Below are positions 30,773 through 37,548 of a stretch of DNA of 37,548 bases, piece by piece. The stretch comes from Desulfuromonadales bacterium (GTDB lineage: Bacteria; Desulfobacterota; Desulfuromonadia; Desulfuromonadales; BM103): the NCBI GenBank assembly GCA_023701265.1, contig JAMPXI010000008.1, positions 1-37,548 on the forward strand, given 5' to 3'. Within the stretch, counting starts at the first letter, position 1. Every line of letters starts with the position of its first letter. The notes under the pieces are model-generated. The model worked only from the letters and a program-made list of their open reading frames with translations, was not told the origin of the DNA and ran no database searches. Both the position numbers and the translations under genes were made by a program.

Positions 30773-30791
30773 ATTGCCACAGGACGTTCCA

Positions 30792-30822
30792 ATGCCCTCC
30801 CTTTAGGGAGGGCATTTTTTTT
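30792..30822 (+). terminator. Strong intrinsic terminator of the cytochrome gene
   Basis: ATGCCCTCCC (30792-30801) pairs with GGGAGGGCAT (30806-30815) around TTTA, followed by eight T residues. It sits 20 nt after the cytochrome stop. The convergent TolC gene ends just beyond it. Confidence 0.95.
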
Positions 30823-30824
30823 GC

Positions 30825-33041
30825 CTATCCATCCCCCTGCCGGATCTCGATGGCAAACCCTTGCCGCTTAAGTTTTTCTGCGTTCGCACTGGCAACGTCC
30901 ATGGAGGGGAAACTGCCGGCTGTCAACAGATAGGTCGGCAGGGCGACAGACACTTTGCGCAGGCTCAGGGTAATGCCCCGTTCGGCAAGCCGCGTCTGTT
31001 CAACCATTGCATCATGCCGGGTGAAGAAGGCGCCGGCGAAGGCATCATAGCCTCCCGCCATGTTTTTCAGGATAAATCCGCGACTCTTGGTGCCTTTCAG
31101 TGATTTGAGTGCCTGGTTGGCTGAATGCAGATCCTTGTATTCCCCGATCAGCAGTCGGATGACCTCCCGTTCCCGTTTTTGTCTCTCAGTTACCACCGGG
31201 ACCAGCCCGGCCTGTTTGACTTTCTTCTTTGCCGACGCTAATTCCGTCGAAAAGTATTCCCCAATGTGCAAAGTAAAGAGACCGGTTCCGGTCCTCCCTG
31301 CCATGGTTGCGGCAGCCTCGTTACGGTTTTCGGCCGAGTTCATCGGTTCGGCTGCAGTTTCAGGCACTATCTCTGTTGTTTGCGTGGTGCTGTCGGATGG
31401 GGCCGACCTTTCGTTCCTGCTGAGGGGGTGGGACACCATCGGCCCGGCCGGAATCTCGGAACGAGCCGTGCCAACGGCTGGTGTCGTGGCGGGTGAAATA
31501 GTATTTTCGCTGCCAGGATCGGGGTTGGGGTGCGCCGTTCCGGTAACCTGCTCCGGATCGGTCGTGTCAATGCGGATATTCTGCCGTTCGAGCAGTACGC
31601 CAACGTCTCTCCAGAACCTGGCAACCTGGAAGGCAAAATTTTCGATGGCATTGAGCTCTAGATTCCGAGCGTAAATCAAATCGTTCTCCGCATCGATCAG
31701 ATCCTTGACTGTGGCGGTTCCTATCCGGCGGTTTTTCTGGTACTGGGCTACCCGCTCTTCGGCCAGGATTTTCGATTTGGCGGTCGACTGCAATTGCAGT
31801 CGCGCCGAGATCAATGAACGGTTGTCATCCTGAATGAGGTCGCGAACTTTCCATTCGGCGGCGCTGATCTGTTTTTTCAGTTGCTCACTGCGCAGTTTGT
31901 TCCTCAGGTATTCACTCTCTGCCAGATCGTTGCCAATCGGTAAATGAAAGAGCAGTCCGGCAGCCCAGTACCTCCCGTTGCCGTCACTGATCTGGTCGGT
32001 AGTGTCGCTGAAACTCCCGTCCGCGGCATATCCACGGTAGCCGCCGCTGGCTGAAAGTGCCAGGGTCGGCCACAGGTTTTTCCTGGAGACCCTTTCCCGC
32101 AACTCGCTGGACTGCAACTGGATGCGCATCTCTTTGAGGTCGTGTCGCTCTGCAAGAGCCAGGGCGATCGCTTCCGGTTCGGTTTCCAGGGGTTCTTCCC
32201 GTGACGGAGGGTCGAGCGGTATGATATGGGTCTTCTCCTCGAGCCCGATGAGATAGCGCACAAGGGCAGCCTTGCTGTTCACCTGCCGTTCCGCCTCAAT
32301 GAGCTCTGTCTGCCGCTGGCTCAGGGCGTAGTCTGCATTGGAAACCGCAATTTTGTGGCTGGTGTCCGAGGTGGGCATGGCGTTGATTTCATCCAGAAGC
32401 CGCTGTGCGGACTGCAAGGCCTCTTTCCGTGATTCGAGCAGCTGGTACAGGACATATAGACGATTGTATTCGGTAACGACCTGATAGACCGTTGTGATGA
32501 CATTGTCCCTGAATTTTTCGAGCGAGCCTTCGTAGGCATAGGTATCCTGGGAAATGCCGAGTTCCGTGGCCTCCCTTCCGGCATTCTTCAACAGCGGCTG
32601 GTAAATGGTGATGCCGATTGCGGTCGCCCAGTCGGTGTAGTCGTACAGGGGGTCTGAATACGCACTGGTAGGGCCGGTCCGGGTCGAGACGGACACGGTG
32701 GCGCCGGTCGGGAGCAGTTGGGTAAGGCCCAGCGCGCCGGACGTATTCTCGGTGCCGAAGTCTTCCCCGGCCACATTGGTTTGAGAGTAATCGATGGAGG
32801 CGCTCAGTGCCGGATTGTAGATCGACCTGCTCGTCATGATGTCGGTTTTTGCCAACGACGAATCAATCGCCCGCACCTGCAGATCGATGTTGTTGCGTAT
32901 GGCCAGGGCCATGGCGTCAGTCCGCGACAGGGTAATAGTCGGCGTTTCATCCTGGCAGGAGCCGTCGACCACCATCACCACGAAAGGAGTCAACAGTACC
33001 ATCAGCCGCATAACGGACATCCAAAGGGTCTGGGTATTCAT
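30825..33041 (-). CDS. TolC-family outer membrane protein with C-terminal SPOR-like region
   Basis: A 738-residue protein with a signal peptide (MNTQTLWMSVMRLMVLLTPF). Residues about 40-490 are an OEP/TolC-type outer-membrane efflux channel: LSRTDAMALAIRNNIDLQVR, FGLTQLLPTG-type GALGLTQLLPTGATVSV, LLESRKEALQSAQRLLDEI and AQYQKNRRIGTATVKDLIDAEND. A Pro/Ser/Thr-rich linker (about 500-590) follows. The last 150 residues include a SPOR-like repeat, FTLHIGEYFSTELASAKKKV then IRLLIGEYKDLHSANQAL and YLLTAGSFPSMDVASANAEKL. SPOR domains bind denuded septal peptidoglycan. ATG 33041 follows AAGGA; the longer frame to 33092 is not signal-like. The fusion is unusual. Confidence 0.86.
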   Translation of the reverse strand: MNTQTLWMSVMRLMVLLTPFVVMVVDGSCQDETPTITLSRTDAMALAIRNNIDLQVRAIDSSLAKTDIMTSRSIYNPALSASIDYSQTNVAGEDFGTENTSGALGLTQLLPTGATVSVSTRTGPTSAYSDPLYDYTDWATAIGITIYQPLLKNAGREATELGISQDTYAYEGSLEKFRDNVITTVYQVVTEYNRLYVLYQLLESRKEALQSAQRLLDEINAMPTSDTSHKIAVSNADYALSQRQTELIEAERQVNSKAALVRYLIGLEEKTHIIPLDPPSREEPLETEPEAIALALAERHDLKEMRIQLQSSELRERVSRKNLWPTLALSASGGYRGYAADGSFSDTTDQISDGNGRYWAAGLLFHLPIGNDLAESEYLRNKLRSEQLKKQISAAEWKVRDLIQDDNRSLISARLQLQSTAKSKILAEERVAQYQKNRRIGTATVKDLIDAENDLIYARNLELNAIENFAFQVARFWRDVGVLLERQNIRIDTTDPEQVTGTAHPNPDPGSENTISPATTPAVGTARSEIPAGPMVSHPLSRNERSAPSDSTTQTTEIVPETAAEPMNSAENRNEAAATMAGRTGTGLFTLHIGEYFSTELASAKKKVKQAGLVPVVTERQKREREVIRLLIGEYKDLHSANQALKSLKGTKSRGFILKNMAGGYDAFAGAFFTRHDAMVEQTRLAERGITLSLRKVSVALPTYLLTAGSFPSMDVASANAEKLKRQGFAIEIRQGDG

Positions 33042-33242
33042 CGGCTTTGTCCTTGAGAGGTGTGTTGATGCGTGCCCAAGCACTTGCTTCAAGGGGTTGG
33101 AGCAGGTCGGAACGGACCGCCTGGGGCCCCCGGATCACAAACATTTCGATCGATACCTGTGGAATGCAGTCAGCCAGGGAATCAAGTATACCATGCAGAA
33201 TCTGTCCAGGCGGCAAGTCGCATAATCCGGGGACGCGAACGA

Positions 33243-33275
33243 TAAAAAAGGGGCCCCGCAACCGGAGCCCCTCTC
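33243..33275 (-). terminator. Intrinsic terminator of the ammonium transporter gene
   Basis: On the minus strand a GGGGCTCC/GGGGCCCC-type stem (with one mismatch) is followed by six T residues (complement of AAAAAA at 33244-33249). It lies 20 nt after the amt stop codon. Confidence 0.8.
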
Positions 33276-33295
33276 GCTGCGCATGACTGTGCAAG

Positions 33296-34513
33296 TCAGC
33301 GCGAGACCGCATCCTCCGGATAAGCGTTGATATGGTGAATGGCAAGGTCGGACCCGCGGAATTCGTCTTCCTGCTCAAGGCGCAGTCCAAAGGTCCTGAC
33401 AATCACGAAGTAGACGGCAAAGCCGGTCGCCAGGGCATAGCCGATGGCCAGCAGGGTGCCAACCACCTGGGAAACGAAGCTGACGCCGCCCATGCCGCCG
33501 AGGCCGGCATAGCCGAAGATCCCCGCGGCAACCCCCCCCCAGCTGCCGATCATTCCGTGCAGCGGCCAGACGCCGAGCACATCGTCAATCTTGAGTTTTT
33601 CCTGTTCCCACTGGAAGCCGTAGACGAAAATCAGGGCGCCGAGGCCGCCGATGAAGAAAGCGGCAATCGGGTGGACCAGGTCGGAGCCGGCGCAAATCGC
33701 AATCAGGCCGGCCAAGGCACCGTTGTGGGTAAAACCTGGGTCGGCCTTGGTGGCGATGACGGCAAAGATCACCCCGCCGACCATGGCCAGCAGGGAGTTG
33801 ACCGCCACCAGCCCGGAGATGCCCCCCAGCGTCTGGGCGCTCATGACGTTGAAGCCGAACCAGCCAACCGCGAGGATCCAACTGCCCAGCGCCAGGAAGG
33901 GGATATTGCTGACGGGAATGGCATGGCTTTTCCCCCGGACCCAGCGGCCCATGCGCGGGCCGAGCAGCAGCACTGCCGGCAGGGCCAGCCAGCCGCCCAT
34001 GGAGTGGACCACCACGCTGCCGGCGAAGTCATGGAATGGCGCGCCGAAGGTTATCTTGAACCACCCCTGCAGGCCGCTGCTGTGCTGCCCCCAGATGATC
34101 GATTCAAACAGCGGGTAGGTGAGCCCGGCAAAGATCGCCCCGGCCAGGACCTGCGGCCAGAAGCGGGTCCGTTCGGCGATCCCGCCGGAGATGATGGCCG
34201 GGATGCAGGCAGCGAAGCAGAGCAGGAAAAAGAAACGCACCAGCTCATAGCCCTGGTTGTTGCCCATCAGCTGCCCGGCCGGGACGAGGAAACTGACCCC
34301 GTAGGCAATCGGGTAGCCGATCAGGAAATAGACGACTGTCGAAACCGACCAGTCGGTGAGGATCTTGACGAGGGCGTTGGTCTGGTTCTTGCGGCGGACC
34401 GTGCCGACTTCGAGGAAGGCGAAACCGGCGTGCATGGCGAAGACCATGACTGCGCCGAGCATCAGAAAGAGGACATCCCCGGAACGAGAGAGGGAGTGGA
34501 CAGCGTTATCCAT
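33296..34513 (-). CDS. amt: Ammonium transporter Amt
   Basis: A 405-residue polytopic ammonium channel. The N-terminal block FLMLGAVMVFAMHAGFAFLEVGTVRRKN and DFAGSVVVHSMGG (with the first pore His) are diagnostic, as is PLHGMIGSWGGVAAGIFG (second pore His). GFTHNGALAGLIAICAGSDL is also typical. The C-terminus LRLEQEDEFRGSDLAIHHINAYPED is the cytosolic PII-binding tail. No glnK or PII gene is next to it in this window, although amt-glnK pairing is common. ATG 34513 follows AAGGAGG, so an upstream in-frame ATG at 34549 is not used. It would bring in ammonium when N2 fixation is unnecessary. Confidence 0.96.
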   Translation of the reverse strand: MDNAVHSLSRSGDVLFLMLGAVMVFAMHAGFAFLEVGTVRRKNQTNALVKILTDWSVSTVVYFLIGYPIAYGVSFLVPAGQLMGNNQGYELVRFFFLLCFAACIPAIISGGIAERTRFWPQVLAGAIFAGLTYPLFESIIWGQHSSGLQGWFKITFGAPFHDFAGSVVVHSMGGWLALPAVLLLGPRMGRWVRGKSHAIPVSNIPFLALGSWILAVGWFGFNVMSAQTLGGISGLVAVNSLLAMVGGVIFAVIATKADPGFTHNGALAGLIAICAGSDLVHPIAAFFIGGLGALIFVYGFQWEQEKLKIDDVLGVWPLHGMIGSWGGVAAGIFGYAGLGGMGGVSFVSQVVGTLLAIGYALATGFAVYFVIVRTFGLRLEQEDEFRGSDLAIHHINAYPEDAVSR

Positions 34514-34777
34514 GTGGTCGACCTCCTTGGCGTTTGCCCCGGACGGCATTGTCCGTGACGCAGTTAGCCATTACAAACCGCGTGCCGATCTGTATCATAT
34601 TGAAATGATTGGTTATAGTTTCTCTGCTAAGGGGATGTCTCCGCTTCGCCCGGGATGGTTGCTCAATATTTGCATGGTGTTGCCTGGAAAAGCGGCAAGT
34701 GGCCGGGGGATGGAGTGCTGCGGCGATCTGTGCTAGCTTTGACTGAGAAACCCCTGAAAAGAATGGCAGGAGTGACT

Positions 34778-35545
34778 ATGCGCGAGACCTTGCTGCTCGC
34801 CGCCAGCGAAGCGGGGCGGATATTGATGGAGAAATACGCTACCGGGGTGACGGTTGCCTACAAGGGGGCCATTGACCTGGTCACCGAAGCTGATCTGGCA
34901 TCCGAACAGGCCATCGTCGCCATCCTGCGCACCCGGCACCCGGAGCACGACATCCTGGCCGAAGAAGGGGATTACGGCCGGCGGGGTGCCGACCAGCGCT
35001 GGATTGTCGACCCCCTTGACGGGACCACCAATTTTGCTCATGGCTTCCCCTGGTTTGCGGTGTCGATTGCCCTGGAACTCCGCGGTGAGGTTGTTCTGGG
35101 GGCGGTGTTCAATCCGTACAACAACGAACTGTTCGTTGCCGAACGGGGAAAGGGCGCAACGCTCAACGGGCGGCCGCTGCGGGTGTCGTCCACCGATACT
35201 CTCGAAAGGGCGCTGCTGGCGACCGGCTTTGCCTATGACCACAGGGTTAACCCGGAGAACAACTACAGCCACTTCGAGCGGTTCCAGCGCGCGGCCCAGG
35301 CTGTCCGCCGGGCCGGGGTGGCCAGTCTCGATCTTGCCTGCGTAGCGGCAGGACGTTTCGACGGTTTCTGGGAGCTGAAACTGAAGCCTTGGGATGTTGC
35401 CGCCGGGGTGCTGCTGGTGGAGGAGGCCGGCGGCCGGGTCAGCGACTATCGCGGTGCCCCGATGCCGCTGGATCGTGGCGAAATCCTGGCCAGCAATGGC
35501 CACCTGCATGTCGCCATGCAACGCGTTCTGCGAGGCGCAGAGTGA
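34778..35545 (+). CDS. Inositol monophosphatase family protein (SuhB-like)
   Basis: A 255-residue metal-dependent phosphatase. The metal-binding motif DPLDGTTNFAHGFPWFAVSIAL is complete (here DPLDGTTNF), with LAEEG upstream (Glu ligand) and KPWDVAAGVLLVEEAGG near the end (Asp ligand). The N-terminal AIDLVTEADLASEQ is also typical. It could be inositol-1-monophosphatase, a fructose-1,6-bisphosphatase-like enzyme or the SuhB rRNA-processing factor. I chose ATG 34778, which follows AGGAG by 5 nt; an ATG at 34763 is an alternative. The stop overlaps the next start codon. Confidence 0.92.
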   Translation: MRETLLLAASEAGRILMEKYATGVTVAYKGAIDLVTEADLASEQAIVAILRTRHPEHDILAEEGDYGRRGADQRWIVDPLDGTTNFAHGFPWFAVSIALELRGEVVLGAVFNPYNNELFVAERGKGATLNGRPLRVSSTDTLERALLATGFAYDHRVNPENNYSHFERFQRAAQAVRRAGVASLDLACVAAGRFDGFWELKLKPWDVAAGVLLVEEAGGRVSDYRGAPMPLDRGEILASNGHLHVAMQRVLRGAE

Positions 35546-36765
35546 AGTCTGCCCGATATTGCCTGTTGGCCCCCGTTCTTCTGCTGCTTCTGCCTTTGCT
35601 GGCTGCGGCCGGCGCCGAATCTCTGTTGAGCAAGGGGAGTGACTTGCTCAATGCCGGCCAGATCAGCGAGGCGATTGCGGTTCTGCACGATGCCGAACGC
35701 CAGCTTCCCGACCGCTCCCAGGCATCCGGGCTGCTCGGGGAAGCCTACCTGAGGCTTGGCATGCAGCGCCTGAATGCCGGGGGTGAATCGACCGCGCGCG
35801 AGGCCTTTGCCAACGCCAAGAGCTATCTGCCCGACGATCCCCGGCCATGGCAGGGAACCGCCATAGCCTGGCTGCATGCCGGTCAGGCTGCCGCGGCCAT
35901 CGGCGAACTCCATGAAGCGCTGGCCCTGGCTGGCGAACAACCGGAGTTGCTCATCCTTCTCGGTCGGGCCCATTATGCCGTCGGCGACCTGCTCCAGGCC
36001 GAAGAGAATTGGCAGAAAGCGACGGAACTCGGCGGGACCGGGGAAGTGACGGCGCTCCTGGAAAAAGTCCGCCGTGAGCGCCAGGCGGAATCGACCATGC
36101 GCCGCAATCTCGCCGGGCGCTTTACCCTTGCCTATGCGCCCGGCGTCAGCGATTCTCTGGCATCTGCGGTTCTCGACACCCTTCAGGATGCTTACAACGA
36201 CCTGGGCGCCGATCTCGGCTATTATCCGGAAGCCGATATCCCGGTGCTTCTCTATGCCCGTGAAGATTTTGCCGCGGTGACCCGTTCGCCGCAGTGGGCG
36301 GGCGGGCTTTACGACGGCAAGATTCGCGTGCCGCTCGGCGGCGTGCAGCGCATGGACAACTCGTTGAAAGCGCTGCTCTACCATGAATATATGCACGTGC
36401 TGGTGCGATTCCTTGGCAAGGGCAGGGTGCCGATCTGGCTTAACGAGGGGCTCGCCGAGATCGGCGGCCGGCGCCATTTCAAGCCGCCGCAGCCTGAAGT
36501 GCCAGCCGGGAGGAGCCTCGATCCGGCTGCCTTGGAGCGATCTTTCGCGGAACTCCCGGCGGAAATGGTGCCGCTCGCCTATGCGCAGAGCCATGCCCGG
36601 GCGCAGCGTCTGGTCGACCTCTGTGGCTGGCCGCCCATCGGCGAGCTGCTGCAGCGCCTGGGCACGGGAGAACCCTGGGACCAGGCCGTTGCCGGTGCCT
36701 ATGCCCCGTGCGGATACGATTGGCCACGCCTGCAAGTCGAACTGGGCGGCGATTTCTCCCGATGA
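35542..36765 (+). CDS. Exported TPR protein with peptidase MA-like domain
   Basis: A 407-residue protein beginning with a signal peptide (ARYCLLAPVLLLLLPLLAAAGA). Residues about 25-165 are TPR-like repeats (LLNAGQISEAIAVLHDAERQ; LHAGQAAAAIGELHEALALA; YAVGDLLQAEENWQKATEL). Residues about 180-340 hold a peptidase MA-like gluzincin domain with HEYMH (HExxH) and PIWLNEGLAE, the glutamate third ligand. GTG 35542 overlaps the phosphatase stop codon (GTGA), so the two are an operon. The protease substrate is unknown; the location is probably periplasmic. Confidence 0.85.
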   Translation: MKSARYCLLAPVLLLLLPLLAAAGAESLLSKGSDLLNAGQISEAIAVLHDAERQLPDRSQASGLLGEAYLRLGMQRLNAGGESTAREAFANAKSYLPDDPRPWQGTAIAWLHAGQAAAAIGELHEALALAGEQPELLILLGRAHYAVGDLLQAEENWQKATELGGTGEVTALLEKVRRERQAESTMRRNLAGRFTLAYAPGVSDSLASAVLDTLQDAYNDLGADLGYYPEADIPVLLYAREDFAAVTRSPQWAGGLYDGKIRVPLGGVQRMDNSLKALLYHEYMHVLVRFLGKGRVPIWLNEGLAEIGGRRHFKPPQPEVPAGRSLDPAALERSFAELPAEMVPLAYAQSHARAQRLVDLCGWPPIGELLQRLGTGEPWDQAVAGAYAPCGYDWPRLQVELGGDFSR

Positions 36766-36888
36766 TTTCACAACCGGGCGGTAGCGGGGACAATGGCGCC
36801 TCCTAACGGTCTTGCCCGTCAGGATGAATTGCATTAAACTACCAACATTTGCACTGCTTCCTGAAGCTTTTCAAAGGAGAGAAATCCC

Positions 36889-37548
36889 ATGCGGCAAGCC
36901 GGAACCACCCCCCTGCACGTCGACCTGCGCCGTCACCTGCGCGAAAACGACGAAGATCGCGACCTCACCCGCCTGATCTGCGAAATCGCCGATGCTTCCA
37001 AGTACATCATCAACGCCATTCGCACCGGTGAGCTCGGCATGGCCGGTACCTCCAATCTCTACGGAGAAGCCCAGTTGGCTCTGGATGTCCTCTCCGACCG
37101 GATCATCCGCAAACGCCTGATCTATTCTGGCGTGGTTGCCAATATCGCCTCCGAGGAGAGCAATGAGATCATCCAGGTCGATCCGGATTGCGAGCACAAA
37201 TACTCGGTTGCCTACGATCCCCTGGACGGTTCCTCGCTGGTCGATGTCAACCTGGCGGTCGGCACCATCGTGTCGATTTACAAGGGGTGTGACGTACTCA
37301 GGCCCGGCCGTGAACAGGTCGCGGCGATGTATATCCTCTACGGGCCGCGCACCACCCTGGTCTACTCCACCGGCCGCGGTGTCCACGAATTCGCCATGAA
37401 CAGCCTGATGGAATACACTCTCAATCACGAGAACATCCGCATGAGCAACGGACCGGCCAAGATCTATTCGCCGGGCGGCCTGCGCAACAAGTATTCCGCC
37501 GGGACCGAAAAGTTCGCCCAACAGCTGGAATCCGGCGGTGCCAAGCTG
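36889..37548 (+). CDS. fbp: Fructose-1,6-bisphosphatase class I (5' part, cut by window edge)
   Basis: Hydrolyses fructose-1,6-bisphosphate to fructose-6-phosphate in gluconeogenesis. The visible 220 residues show LICEIADASKYI, NLYGEAQLALDV, SGVVANIASEESNE and the metal-site block AYDPLDGSSLVDVNLAVGTI. These fix class I. The frame runs open off the right edge, so the C-terminus is missing. ATG 36889 follows CAAAGGAGAG. It lies 123 nt after the preceding gene on the same strand and has no visible promoter. It complements glgC in carbon storage. Confidence 0.95.
   Translation, partial: MRQAGTTPLHVDLRRHLRENDEDRDLTRLICEIADASKYIINAIRTGELGMAGTSNLYGEAQLALDVLSDRIIRKRLIYSGVVANIASEESNEIIQVDPDCEHKYSVAYDPLDGSSLVDVNLAVGTIVSIYKGCDVLRPGREQVAAMYILYGPRTTLVYSTGRGVHEFAMNSLMEYTLNHENIRMSNGPAKIYSPGGLRNKYSAGTEKFAQQLESGGAKL

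Noticed and set aside
33332-34558. 408-residue plus-strand open frame over amt
   Set aside because: It is antisense to a textbook ammonium transporter and is low-complexity, charged sequence without any domain.
35446-36834. 462-residue minus-strand open frame over the TPR-peptidase gene
   Set aside because: It is a shadow of a gene with signal peptide, TPRs and HExxH motif. No ribosome site and no known family.

Overview
The window is GC-rich, densely coded chromosomal DNA. Gene content points to an anaerobic, diazotrophic deltaproteobacterium of the Desulfuromonadales/Geobacter type. The evidence is nif genes, an Hdr-Flx electron-bifurcation operon, c-type cytochromes with extracellular-type architecture, a bacteriohemerythrin and a GEMM-I riboswitch of the kind known from Geobacter. 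The assignment is an inference from gene families; no rRNA or tRNA gene was seen.

Left third (1-11.2 kb), nitrogen fixation. The 3' part of nifB is followed by a possible micro-ORF and a TSUP-type permease, then a CDGSH Fe-S protein and a convergent pirin. A minus-strand operon nifE-nifN ends in a fusion of an IscU/NifU-like scaffold domain with a NifQ molybdenum-donor domain. A divergent plus-strand group holds a class I glutamine amidotransferase, nifV (homocitrate synthase) and an overlapping GNAT acetyltransferase. Back-to-back sigma-54-type (-24/-12) sequences lie in the nifE/amidotransferase gap. Together these genes serve FeMo-cofactor assembly: NifB makes the core, NifEN is the scaffold, NifQ supplies Mo and NifV supplies homocitrate. 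glgC (glycogen synthesis) follows.

Middle (11.2-18.1 kb), mixed housekeeping and stress genes: a tandem hairpin repeat and a bidirectional terminator, a triheme lipoprotein cytochrome on a Pro/Ala linker, an exported MsrB, a bacteriohemerythrin, a spermidine-synthase-like methyltransferase, a DUF2784 membrane protein, an ABC-2 exporter pair, a dNMP-kinase-like P-loop protein and an MBL-fold hydrolase.

18.1-25.4 kb, a seven-gene operon hdrC-hdrB-hdrA-flxD-flxC-flxB-flxA behind a sigma-70 promoter with consensus -35 and -10 hexamers. It encodes a NADH-linked flavin-based electron-bifurcating heterodisulfide-reductase-type complex. Every intercistronic gap except the overlapping hdrC/hdrB junction is filled by a palindromic repeat element, and in two cases the element supplies the upstream stop codon. 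One element family also lies between nifN and the nifU/nifQ fusion.

Right third (25.4-37.5 kb): an MFS transporter, a PAS-PAS histidine kinase, a zinc-ribbon protein, a gap-free 216-bp remnant of a related kinase gene, then a roughly 350-bp leader with a GEMM-I (cyclic-dinucleotide) riboswitch in front of a secreted monoheme protein with a long (Pro-Ala)n tether. After these come a TolC-type outer-membrane protein with a C-terminal SPOR-like region, an ammonium transporter, an inositol-monophosphatase family protein, a TPR-peptidase MA-like protein and the 5' part of class I fructose-1,6-bisphosphatase.

The most interesting items are the GEMM switch (predicted cyclic AMP-GMP type) with its tethered cytochrome, the NifU-like/NifQ fusion, and the repeat-punctuated hdr-flx operon.
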